In this document: in pieces, positions 48,580 to 60,120 of the stretch | Layout: every line of letters starts with the position of its first letter | Position numbering within the stretch: the stretch's first letter is position 1 | Assembly (NCBI GenBank): GCA_000827495.1 | Contig: KN817597.1 | Coordinates: forward strand, 113,061 to 177,060 | DNA: 64,000 nucleotides | DNA from: Hypholoma sublateritium FD-334 SS-4 | Lineage: Eukaryota; Basidiomycota; Agaricomycetes; Agaricales; Strophariaceae | Direction: 5' to 3' | Notes under the pieces: generated by a model | The model's input: the letters and a program-made list of their open reading frames with translations, nothing else | What the model was told of the DNA's origin: nothing | Databases searched by the model: none | Made by a program: the position numbers and the translations under genes

Positions 48580-48945
48580 CCATTGATCTTCTCATACATT
48601 CCGCCGCTAGCGTTGAACTCACCTGTGGTATTCATATACTAGGAATTTCATCGATCATCCAACACACCAGTGCGGCATCTACCTTTCCAGTAAGTGCTGA
48701 AGGTGAGATACCGAATATATACCTCCATGCATTCACTCTATGTATAAGATCTTCATGTCAATGATCATGGCTGTATGAAGCCCCAACGCTCATGCCATTC
48801 GTTGCAATCAGCGCTGATTGTGAAAGTCGGGAATGGCACCTACAATCATGGTAGGCCGTTCTGCTTCTGAATCATCGAAGGCTCTTGACCGGCCCATATA
48901 CAGGGCCCATATGTCTAAAGTGGAGTCCCAACAACCCCATCACAT
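48580..48945 (+). pseudogene. Decayed copy of the seven-TM-like gene (last two exons)
   Basis: Nucleotide similarity to the intact gene is plain. ATACCGAATATATACCTCCA here matches ATACCGAATGTGTACCTCCA at 45181. GGCACCTACAATCATGGTAG here matches GGCGCCTACAATCATGGTTG just after 45283. Stretches between them align with substitutions and indels (CATTCCGCCGCTAGCG against CAGTCCGCCGCTGCCT). The former intron between the two exons is still recognisable by position. No continuous frame remains. Same orientation as the intact gene, about 3.5 kb apart, so it is a tandem duplicate that has degraded. Confidence 0.75.
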
Positions 48946-49384
48946 GCATAAAAGTATCTCAAGCACCCACCCACCGGTGAAAGGGAGGGTAAGCTATGGG
49001 CGCTAAAGATGGAATCGTGATATGCATGCTGCCTTACTGCCATTCTTTAATTTTCGTCGATTGTTTGGTTTCGAATCTAGTTGGTTCATGTGTGAAATTC
49101 CTTGTTATATGTTGTGTCTCTAGGGATGATGACCTCGAGGTTGTAGCTTTCTTTGCCGCACCGGAAGGCTGAGTACACACACACACACTTTTGGTGATGG
49201 AAAGGATAGGAATGCTTACGACCGGCGGTGCCGCAACTGGGGCGACTTCAAAGACGGGAGCGGCGGACGATGGGTTCAGCAAGCCATATAGATGATGTAG
49301 GCTCTAGGAAGAGCGAGCATACGACGGCTCGCAAGTGTGTCATCAGCGCTCCGCGCCCATTATTCGGCGTTATGATAGCCATAG
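48946..49384. other. Spacer with a short CA repeat
   Basis: Contains an ACACACACACAC run near 49173-49184 and no convincing gene; the 82-codon minus frame (49034-49282) lies just downstream of the EZH2-type stop and is probably its 3' UTR. Confidence 0.4.
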
Positions 49385-52074
49385 CTAGCGTTGATTCAGC
49401 GGATTGTTTGTGTTACTTCCCGCCGCCGATGTCGACTTGAAAAACCCCGCTCCATAGTCTATAAAGAGTTCTTCACCTTCCACAAGCTTCCGCGCTGCAG
49501 AAAAAATATCAGAAACACGCTCGAAGCAGCCCCAGAATAATGCGCTACAAACCTGCGCAGACGGCGATGCGATGGTCGCCGTTCACCCAACATACTATCA
49601 CAGCAAGATGTGTGAGACGTGCCGACGAATGACACTGGCATGCACGCACCTGCGGTGTTACAGTTCGCATGCTCACTGTCATGGTTGATGTACCGCGTCA
49701 CATTGCCAGCGTGCGCCCCGTCGATCGCGATGCGCCGGTTGAGGTCGAAGATGTACGAACGCGCCTTGTGCGTCGACACCCCACTAACAGATGCCAGTAT
49801 CACGAATAGAAGGAGTCAGTGCGGAAATCAGAGAGAGATATTCGAAGTAGGGGACGCACGCTCTCGAGCGAACAGTGGGGTTGTAGATGAGCTCGCCGAC
49901 GTATTCTGCGTGAGGGACACAGTAAGCGAGGAGATGTGACATGCCAGAATGGGCGGGCAGAGCGCACCGGCGATCAGCTCGTTCTTTGCGCAGGGCTCGA
50001 CGATGAAGAGGCCCAGGCCCCATTTGCTCTCCCGCACTTCGGTGCGCTGTGGCGGCAGGGACAAATCCATTAATGATAGTCAAGGTGCTGACGGGGAGAA
50101 TATATGAAGCCGCCATACCTTCGTCTTGCCTCGTTGGATAGAAACGTTGCGACACATATTCGAGTTCACGTCTATGACAGCGTCAGTGCGCAGAGCCCAG
50201 CGAGCGCACGGTGGCGTCAGACGCACCCCTGAAGCATCGCGCATCAGTCCGACGTCATCTGCTTAAACGCGTGCGGTACGGACTTAGCTTCGCACGCAAT
50301 GCACAGTTCGGGGTCGCATTCGACGTATGCGCGAAAGCACGAGCAATGGCGTGTGCCACACAGGCGCGCCGAGCGCGCGCAAGTGCAGCCCTTCCAGCGG
50401 CGCCCGCACGTCTTTGCACAGCCGCAGCGCGTCTGGCACGATGCGCGTGTGAGGACGCACGCGCAGCCCGATCTCGCGTCGCACGGGCCCGCGTGCTGGC
50501 ACGGGAGGCGTCTGAGCCGCGTTGTCCAATCGAAATGCGCAAGATAAATAGGAAGGAGGGTGAACAGTGTCAGTGGGAAGAGGGGGAGATGATAGAAAGC
50601 GACGCACGTCGCCATCTTGCGGTTCCGCGCGTCGCGCATATCAAACGTGAGGTTCGTAGACGTGGTGCGCACGGTGCGCTCGGGAGGAGGTGCGGGGGAC
50701 ACGTAGGCCTTACGCTGGCGGAAGACCTGAGCGGAGCGCGGCGCCCACACCACGAGGGATGAGCAGCATGTAATACCGAGCGTGCCATGGGCTGGGAGTG
50801 GGGCGCACCTCGTGGCAGGGCTTCCGCACTATGACGGCGAGGTCACACGGCAACGTGTCGGGCGCGTAGTCGAGGGTGACGTGGAGTGTCTCGATATCGG
50901 TGGGTGTCCACAGCGTTCCCTGGGCGAGAAATGTGGGTAAACGTGGGTAATGCGTTGGAAGTGGACATACGATGGATGCGTCGCTGGACGTAGGGTACAT
51001 GAAGCAGTTTCGCCCACAGGGATCCGACACCGCTTCCCCAAGATTTTCGGGGTCGATTTTGGGCGCCACTGGGGCCGGTATTCGTGTCTGCACTGTAATG
51101 GGTTTACTATACATGAGCATGCCTAGAGAAAAGAATAAAATACCCACAATGGGTAGTACAGAAGCTGGTCACGCAGTTGAGATTGTTGCAAAATCTTTCA
51201 AGGAAGTAGTTAAGCGTTTCTCGGGGGGACATTGCGTTGTCTCGTGGCGGAAGGAGTGGCCGGCATGTGTTCATTGATCGCCACGATGGAAATTTCCTGT
51301 GAAGATAAATTGAATACAAATCTATGCAGGGAATTGTCAATCCACACCGTTCTGCAATGAGCTTGTAAACTTCAGTGGATGTCAAGGGAAGGATTCTTGT
51401 TTTGTCGATTTGTTCTGTCGAAAGACCGCACTCGACTAGGAGAACTTTATATGCCTCTACGACTACTGCTTGCGCTGGGCGAAGGCGTCAATAAAGGGTC
51501 AGATAACAGCGAGACACGACGACGCACTATCAGGACCTACGTATGGCTTTTGCCACGCGAAATATTTGTGGTTCCCATTGTCGAATTCAAATTCGTAGTC
51601 TGGGTCGTCGGAGAAGGGAAAGAAAGGGAGGTACTCCGAGTCATCACCCTTCATAATGTTGCGCGAAATCGACGTGCACGCGTCGTATTGGGGATATGGC
51701 TTGACAGCATCCAGGAGACCCACAGAGTCAATTTTTATGTTGGGCCCTAAGTAGGTGTTTGCGACGGCACCCTCATCGTCGAAATCCGTAATTTCGAATG
51801 CATCGTCCTCATCAAGAACATCAAGCGAGGGTGTTTCTAGCACGGGAGCGGCACGGGCGTGTTCGACTTTTGGTGCACGAGGGACCGGCCGTGCTAGATT
51901 GGCGAGAGTATTTTGGGAGTCCTGAATGTGCCACGCACTGTAGTCATCCCACAGAGATTCATATACAGTGCGTACGAGAGCCGCGATTGTCGTTACAGGA
52001 GGTGTAGGGACAGAGCCACCTGCGTCAGGTTGTGAGTCCGGCACAGGGGTCATTCCGGCGGTGTCGGTAGGCAT
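49385..52074 (-). CDS. EZH2/E(z)-type histone H3K27 methyltransferase (PRC2)
   Basis: Catalytic subunit of Polycomb repressive complex 2. Exons: 51528-52074, 51144-51414, 50971-51106, 50809-50919, 50608-50726, 50511 to about 50290, 50119-50171, 49968-50046, 49860-49905, 49650-49783, 49553-49594, 49385-49494. An acidic N-terminal part leads to a Cys-containing region (DPCGRNCFMY; DTLPCDLAVIVRKPCHE). The CXC domain reads LPCQHAGPCDARSGCACVL ... CGCAKTCGRRWKGCTCAR ... ECDPELCIACEAK. The SET domain has VRESKWGLGLFIVEPCAKNE, LIAEYVGELIYNPTVRSR, KARSYIFDLNRR, RYINHDSEHANCNT and EELFIDYG, so the catalytic NH..NC and Y motifs are intact. Problems: coding-like sequence continues upstream of the first ATG (52074) without another ATG, and no canonical splice joins the CXC exon to 50171 in frame. 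Confidence 0.88.
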
Positions 52075-52459
52075 ATTAGGAAGTATCTGTGGAATTGAGG
52101 CCGTTTCTACCAAGTTTCTACGCGCCGCTAAGAGGAATTGAAGTTGGGCGCGGAGAGTAGAAGACTTGATCCAGAGTCGCGTTACCGTAGACGGTAGAAA
52201 TGCTGCAGTCCTAGCCTCTGAGAGTAAGGACGCGTTGAAAATAAGGTTCGCGTTTCTTTGATGAAATCCTCGAGCACTGGAGACTCCTGGGGAAATTCAG
52301 TTCGCAAGGAAAAGCCTGAGTGTCTTCAAGGTCGCGTTGAGTTCGCGTCAACTAGCCGAAGCCGCGGCGGCGAGAATAAGAGTCAGTGTTACGTAATGCA
52401 ACAGAATTTCGGTGGCGACGCGCTCCTACGGTGTTCACTTTTCCCTCAATTCCTCCACC
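52075..52459. promoter_or_regulatory. Divergent promoter between EZH2-type gene and brr2
   Basis: The two ATGs are 385 bases apart on opposite strands. Part of the stretch (52075 to about 52300) is open on the minus strand in frame with the EZH2-type protein and looks protein-like (TLRAQLQFLLAARRNLVET), so the true start or a 5' exon may lie here. A palindromic TTACGTAA occurs at 52389-52396. Confidence 0.5.
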
Positions 52460-55400
52460 ATGTCTGGGAGATCAGGAAAACCCGACCTTTCCGGCTACAA
52501 CTATGGGGCCATCTCCTCACTGGTCCTGACGACTGACCGCTCTGCGCTCCCTCGCCGCGACAAGGAGCCGGATGGCGCTCCTGTGTCTCTCGCAGGTCGC
52601 ATTGACCCCAAGGACATGGGCTCGCGGGTCATTCGCCAGGCGCCGAAGGACCTCGACAAAAAGAAGCGGAGGGCTGTTGAGGGCAGTGACGCCGTCGAGA
52701 AGGGCTCGTCAAAGCGGAAGGTGGACCTGCCAGGGTTCGGCTACGCAAACATCATTGAGGCGACGCAGGAGGTCGAGGGCCTGACGTACCGCCCGCGCAC
52801 CGCCGAGACGCGCCAAGTCTATGAACTTATTCTCTCTTCCGTGCACACCTCGCTCGGAGACCAAGCGCAGGACATCGTGCGCAGCGCTGCTGACAGTGTC
52901 CTCGAGACCCTCAAGAACGACGCCATGAAAGATTTCGACAAAAAGAAGGAAATCGAAGAGGTCGTCGGCTCCATCTCAAATGAGCAGTTTGCTCAGCTCG
53001 TCAACCTCTCGAAAAAGATTACTGACTACAATGCGGATGACGAGGACATGGCCGACCCTGACCAGGAGCGCAAGGACGCCGAGATTGACGAAGAAGGTGG
53101 TGTTGCTGTCGTGTTCGACGAGGAGGAGCAGGACGAAGAGGATGAGGAAGGCTTCGAGATTCGAGAAGACTCTGATGACGAAGAAGAAGAAGAAAACCAG
53201 GAGGAGGAGGTCGAGGCACCGGAGGACCAGGACGAGGACCTCGTCATTGGGGGCGAGTCATCGAAGGACCCAAAAGTCAAGGCTGAAAAGGACATTGTCT
53301 CGCCGCACGCCATTGATGGTTTCTGGGTGCAGCGCCAAATCTCTGAAATCTACCAAGACCCTGTCACCGCCGCCGACAAGGCCGCCTCCGTCCTCACCAT
53401 CCTCGGTTCTGAATCTAGCGCCCGTGACTGTGAAAATCAGTTGATGGAACTTTTCGAGTTCCAGAGTTTCCACATTATCACAAAATTCCTCAAGAACCGG
53501 GACGTCGTCGTCTGGTGTACGAAGCTTATGCGTAGCGATGCCGAGGAGCGCGTCAACGTCGAGGTCGCCATGCGCGAGAAGGGCCTCGGTTGGATTATCC
53601 GCGAGCTCGCTGGCGACAGGCAGACGAAGAGCGCCCCATCTGACGCCATGGACGTCGACGAGAAGCCTACCGTGCCTAAGACCGCCACCCTTGCTCCCGG
53701 ATCCACCCTGCAGCCGAAGCGCACAGTCGACCTTGAGAGCATGGCCTTTTCGCAGGGCGGTCATCTGATGTCGAACAAGAAGTGCAAGCTGCCCGACGGC
53801 TCGTTCAAGCGCGCGAAGAAGGGCTACGAGGAGATTCACGTCCCGGCGCCCAAGCAGAAGCCCACCATTGACGGAGAAAACATACCTATTTCGTCACTGC
53901 CTGCCTGGGCGCGTGAGGCATTTACCGTCCCAAAGCTTAATCGTGTGCAGAGTAAACTCTACCCTATTGCATTCGGCACAGACGAGCCCATCCTTCTTTG
54001 TGCGCCCACGGGCGCTGGAAAGGTACGCTTCATATATCATTAAACTCTCATTTTCCCTGACCAATGCGCTTCTTACAGACGAACGTCGCCATGTTGACCA
54101 TTCTCAACGAGCTCGGTAAGCACCGTAACGAAGAGACCGGCGAGTTCGACCTCGACGCGTTCAAGTGTGTGTACATTGCACCCATGAAGGCCCTTGTACA
54201 GGAGATGGTCGGCAACTTCACCGCGCGCCTCAAGGTCTTCGGCATCAAGGTCGGTGAGCTCACTGGCGACTCGCAGATGACGAAGCAGCAGATTGCGGAG
54301 ACGCAGATTATCGTCACGACACCCGAGAAGTGGGACGTTATCACGCGCAAACAGACGGACACCAGCTACACGAACCTCGTGCGCCTCATCATCATTGATG
54401 AGATCCATCTGTTGCACGACGAGCGCGGGCCTGTCCTTGAGAGCATTGTTGCGCGCACGATCCGGCGCATGGAGCAGACGTCTGAGTACGTGCGCCTCGT
54501 CGGCCTGTCGGCGACGCTCCCCAACTACCAGGATGTCGCGACATTCCTGCGTGTCGACGAGAAAAAGGGATTGTTCTACTTTGACGCGTCGTACAGGCCT
54601 TGCGGCCTTCAACAACAGTTCATCGGTGTCACCGAGAAGAAGGCCATCAAGCGGTACCAAATCACTAATGAGGTCTGCTACGAGAAGGTCCTCGACCAGG
54701 CTGGGAAGAACCAAACCCTCGTCTTCGTACACTCGCGGAAGGAGACTGCCAAGACCGCGCGCTTCCTTCGCGACATGGCGATAGAGAAGGAGACCATCAC
54801 CCAATTTGTCAAGCCTGACGGCGCCGTGCGTGAGATCCTCACGGAGGAGGCAGGGAATGTAAAAGACAGCAACTTGCGCGACCTGCTGCCCTTCGGCTTT
54901 GCGATTCATCACGCAGGCATGACGCGCGAGGACCGTGGCGTAGTTGAGGAGTTGTTCGCAGACGGCAGCGTGCAAGTGCTTGTATGTACTGCGACACTCG
55001 CATGGGGTGTTAATCTCCCCGCACACACGGTGATCATCAAAGGAACGCAAATATACAACCCGGAGAAGGGTCGCTGGGTCGAGCTGTCGAGCCAGGACGT
55101 GCTGCAGATGCTCGGACGCGCGGGTCGGCCACAGTACGACACCTTCGGCGAGGGCATTATCATCACGAACCACTCAGAGCTGCAGTACTATCTGAGTCTA
55201 CTGAATCAACAGCTGCCAATCGAGTCGCAATTCGTCGCAAAGCTCGCGGACAACCTCAATGCGGAGATCGTACTGGGCACTGTGCGCAACCGCGATGAAG
55301 CGGTACAGTGGTTGGGGTACACTTACCTGTACGTTTCTCTGCATTTATCCTCTTATGTTTTCTAACGTTTTCATCGCCCCAGGTATGTGCGCATGCTTAA

Positions 55401-58400
55401 GTCGCCCGCGCTGTACGGCGTCGGCGCGGACTACCAGGAGGACGATGAGGGCCTCATCCAGAAGCGTGCGGACATCGCGCATTCTGCGGCGGTCCTCCTC
55501 GAGAAGTGCCAGCTCATCAAGTACGAGCGCTCGACCGGCCGCTTTACGAGCACGGAGCTCGGGCGCATTGCGTCGCACTACTACGTCACATACAATTCAA
55601 TGATGGTGTATAACCAGCACCTGCGCCCGACGATGTCGACGCTGGAGCTATTCCGTGTCTTTGCGCTGTCGAACGAGTTCAGGCTCTTGCCGGTATGCTG
55701 TTTTCTTTATGGCGTTAGTCTTGGCGCTTATGTTCTCTTTATAAGGTTCGCCAAGAGGAAAAGCTAGAACTCGCGAAGCTCCTTGAGCGCGTGCCGATCC
55801 CGGTCAAGGAGAGCGTCGAAGAGCCAGCGGCGAAGATTAATGTCCTTCTCCAAGCGTATATCTCGCAGTTGAAACTTGATGGTACGCCATCAACTCTTAT
55901 ATCGTTGTTGTATATCTAATGTCATCTACAGGCTTTGTCCTCGTCGCGGACATGGTGTTTGTCCAGCAGTCCGCTGGTCGGTCAGTCTTCATCGTTCCTT
56001 GTCATCTATCACTAGTTCCTGATGCTGCGTCATAGTATTCTGCGAGCGATGTTCGAGATCTGCTTGAAGCGTGGATGGGCTGTCCCGGCAAAGGCTGCGC
56101 TCGACTTATGCAAAATGGTCGAGAAGCGAATGTGGGTCAATCTTTGCGCTCATACAAACATAATGCTAATATCATCACTGAAGGTGGGGCTCAATGACGC
56201 CGCTCAGGCAGTTCAAGGGTGTTCCTCAAGAAGTTGTTCGTAAGGCTGAGGGCAAGCAATTCGTGAGTTCTTCGTTTCCCGCTGTGATCTCAATTCTCAA
56301 TTTTACGTCAGCCGTGGTACCGTTACTTCGATCTGACACCCCCTGAAATTGGCGAGCTGATTGGTATCCCGAACGCCGGCCGCCTTGTGCATCGTCTAGT
56401 GCACAATTTCCCCAAGCTCCAGTACGTATGCATATATTTTTGTGCTACTCTTTCTGACCGTATGCAATAGGCTCCAGGCGCAGGTACAACCCATCACCCG
56501 CTCCCTCCTCCGTATCGACCTGTCAATTGTGCCTGACTTCCGTTGGGACGAAAAAATTCACGGAACAGCGGAAACGTTCTTGATCCTTGTTGAGGACGTC
56601 GATGGCGAGGTCATTCTTTTCCATGACACATTCGTGCTCCGCCAGCGATACGCCGAGGACGAGCACAGCGTCTCCCTCACCGTGCCCATGTTCGAGCCTG
56701 TCCCACCCAACTACTACATTTCCGTGGTCTCTGATCGCTGGCTGCACGCCGAGACCCGCCTCCCCATATCATTCAAACACCTCATCCTCCCCAAGAAATT
56801 CCCCAAGCCGACCCCACTCCTCGACCTTCAGCCCCTCCCGCTGTCGGCCCTCCACAACAAGGAATTTGAAGCCCTCTATGCAAATTCTATACAGACATTC
56901 AATAAGATCCAGACACAGGTCTTCCAGGCACTGTACACGTCGGACGAGAACGTGTTCATTGGCGCGCCGACGGGCAGTGGGAAGACGATCGCGGCTGAAT
57001 TCGCGCTGCTGCGCCTTTGGAGCAAGAAGGAGCCCCTGCGCGCGGTGTGCATAGAACCGTATCAGGAAATGGTTGAACTCAGGGTGAAAGAGTGGCAAAC
57101 GAAGTTCGGTGGGCTGCAGGGTGGAAAGGCAATCGTTAGTCTGACGGGTGAGACTAGCGCCGATCTGCGGCTGCTCGAGAAGGGAGATGTTATTGTGTGT
57201 ACGCCGACGCAGGTATGTGCTTTATTTGTTGGTGCATAACACTCTTTCTGATGTGCTGTCCAGTGGGATGTTATCTCGCGCCGATGGAGACAACGCAAGA
57301 ACGTCCAGAATCTGGGGCTGCTGATCGCTGATGAGGTCCAGATGGTAGGCGGCGAAGTTGGGCCGACTTACGAGGTTGTTATCTCGCGGACGCGTTATGT
57401 TGAGCGTCAAACTGGGAACAAGACACGTATCGTCGCTTGCGGCGTGTCGCTCGCGAACGCCGAGGATCTTGGAAAGTGGATGGGTGCGTCGGAGCATACC
57501 ATCTTCAATTTCTCGCCGAGGTATGCCCTTTGTTATCTCAAATATCCTTCATGCTGAATTTGCTCCCAGTGCGCGCCCACTCGATATGGCCATCCATATC
57601 CAGTCATTCACGATCAACCATTTCCCATCGCTCATGATTGCCATGTCGAAGCCCGCGTACATCGCGATCAAGGAACATTCACCGAACAAACCTGTCATCG
57701 TATTCGTTCCCTCGAGGAGGCAATGTCGTCTAACGGTCGACGACATTCTGACGCATTGCTCGGCGGACGACCAGCCGGACTTGTTCCTAAATATTGAGCT
57801 GGCGGACCTCCAACCCCATCTTGACCATATCAACGATAAGGGGCTTGCCGAGACGTTGAAGCATGGCATCGGCTATTACCACGAAGCACTCGACAAGCAG
57901 GACAAGCGTATCGTGCAGCGGCTCTTCGAGTCTGGCGCGATTCAAGTTCTCGTCGCTTCGAAGGTACTTAAATTTCTCATCATATGTCGACGCACCCTAA
58001 TATATAGTACAGGATACCGCATGGAGCTTACCTGTGTCCAGCTATATGGTAATCATAATGGGCGTGCAGTTCTACGAGGGCAAGGAGCACAGGTACATCG
58101 ACTATCCGGTGATGGACGTCCTACAGATGATGGGCAAGGCATGCCGTCCGCTCGAAGACGATAACAGCCGATGTGTCCTGATGTGCCAGCAAACACGAAA
58201 GGACTTCTACAAGAAGTTCTTGTCGGAGGGGCTCCCCATTGAGTCGCATCTGCCTACCCACCTCCTGCACGACTACTTCCTCGCGGAAATTGCCGTCAAG
58301 ACAATCGAGAATAAGCAGGACGCCATGGTGCGTTATATTTTTTTCTCTTGCGTTAACGCTCAGCGTTTCATTACATTTCCTGTAGGATGTACTCACATGG

Positions 58401-59783
58401 ACGTACTTCTACAAACGCATGCTTGAAAACCCCAACTACTACAATCTGCATAATACAAGCCACCAGCATGTGTCGGACCATTTGTCAGAGTTGGTCGAGA
58501 CAACACTAACAGATCTCGTGAATTCGAAATGCATTGGGATTGGTATGTGCTCGCGCACATGTTATTGAGAGACTGTCCTGACTTGTTCTTCTAGAGGATG
58601 AAATGGATGTATCAGCACTGAACTTAGGCATGATTGCTGCGTATTACAACATCTCTTGTACGTCCTTTCCTCCCAGCACATTGTCAATTTACCAATTCGT
58701 GCTGCAGACGTCACTGTTGAAGTCTACACCTTATCATTAAAGGAGAAGACAAAGCTCAAGGGCTTGCTCGAGGTTGTCTCGTCGTCAGCCGAATTCGAGT
58801 CTATTCCCATCCGCCGTCACGAAGACGCTCTTCTACGCCGCATTTACGATCGTGTACCCGTCAAGCTCGACCACGCCGACTTTGAAGCGCCGCACTTCAA
58901 GACTTTCCTCCTGCTCCAAGCACATTTCTCGCGCCTCCAGCTCCCTCCCGACCTTGCCGCTGACCAAGTGTTGGTCCTCGAGAAGGTCCTTAACTTGCTG
59001 TCGGCGTGTGTCGACGTCATGTCTTCAAATGCTTGGCTGAATGCCCTTGGCGCGATGGATCTGTCGCAGATGTGTGTACAGGCGATGTGGGAGACAGACT
59101 CGCCGTTGAAGCAGATCCCACACTTCGAGCCTGATGTAAGCCTTTAGTTTTTTTTCGTTACATGTCACACATCTAATTCATTATTTGTAGGTGATCAAAA
59201 GGTGTAAGGATGCCGAAATTGAATCCGTGTACGATGTCATGGAGATGGAGGACGACCAACGCAATCAGTTATTACAAATGACTCCCGTTCAAATGTTAGT
59301 ACCTCATATACATCACTTACTGGTATGTTAACTCATATCATTATTAGGCGTGACGTTGCGACATTCGTCAACTCCTATCCTACCCTCGACGTCTCGCATG
59401 AACTCATCAAGGGCGAGTACACCGCCGGCGCGCCCATCGTTCTCAAGGTGTCTCTCGCTCGCGATGTCGATGAAGACGACGCCGACTCCGACCAGAACGT
59501 CGTTGCGCCGTTCTACCCTCTCAAAAAGCTTGCTAATTGGTGGCTCGTCGTCGGCGACGCCACAAGCCGGCAGTTGCTCGTCATCAAGCGAGTCACCGTC
59601 ACGAAGAGCCTCGGCGTCAAGCTCGAGTTCTCGCTGCCCAAGGGAACGCATTCGCTCAAACTCTATGTCATCTGTGACTCATATGTTGGCGCCGACCACG
59701 ACATTTCGCTGGATCCCATCGAGGTTGCGGAGGGTGAGGACAGCGACAGCGATGCGGATATGGACAGCGACGAGGATGAGTAG
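52460..59783 (+). CDS. brr2: BRR2 (SNRNP200) U5 snRNP RNA helicase
   Basis: Spliceosomal Ski2-like helicase that unwinds U4/U6. Seventeen exons: 52460-54022, 54079-55328, 55383-55692, 55746-55881, 55932-55980, 56036-56131, 56184-56262, 56312-56421, 56471-57212, 57264-57520, 57570-57963, 58013-58327, 58386-58542, 58595-58657, 58708-59135, 59191-59294, 59348-59783; 2,162 residues, the expected size. The start [20 protein letters not shown] follows a good ATG context. The acidic N-terminal region and PWI-like part lead to cassette 1: [66 protein letters not shown]. Sec63 unit 1 and a second cassette follow, with degenerate motifs ([32 protein letters not shown]). The second Sec63 unit ends in an acidic [12 protein letters not shown] tail. 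Cassette 1 should be the active one. Confidence 0.97.
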
Positions 59784-60120
59784 ATACTTGGATTGCTTTA
59801 TTTTTGATGTTGTTTCGTGCTGTGACTCATGTACATTAGTATAATCCTGTAAATGGCTAAAATCTATTTCGCTTTGTATACTATGTATCTGCCTATGCTC
59901 TTGTTTATAGATTCAGTGTACTTGGGTAAATGCTCTTTCACTTCATCGCACAGTTTGATGCTCAGCATGCTATCTCCCATGGTTCATTATTTGACATAAA
60001 ACAATGCATCTACATACTACAATTTACAGACAACAGCAATGATTATACAGTGCGGTTTGAATAATATACAGTACAGTCCAACACATGTGTGTAGTTTTAG
60101 AACATCAAAACTCGCACATA
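59784..60120. other. Convergent spacer
   Basis: 3' UTRs of brr2 (plus) and of the G-domain protein (minus). AT-rich, no gene. Confidence 0.5.

Noticed and set aside
50244..50753. Continuous frame through two EZH2-type exons, suggesting no intron at 50512-50607
   Set aside because: The intervening sequence has a GTGCGT donor, a CTGAC branch-like site and CTCAG acceptor; its removal keeps frame and joins the CXC start cleanly, so the open frame is coincidental.
54073..55173. 366-codon minus-strand frame antisense to brr2
   Set aside because: Mirror of GC-biased codons in the helicase exon; the sense strand carries unambiguous helicase motifs.
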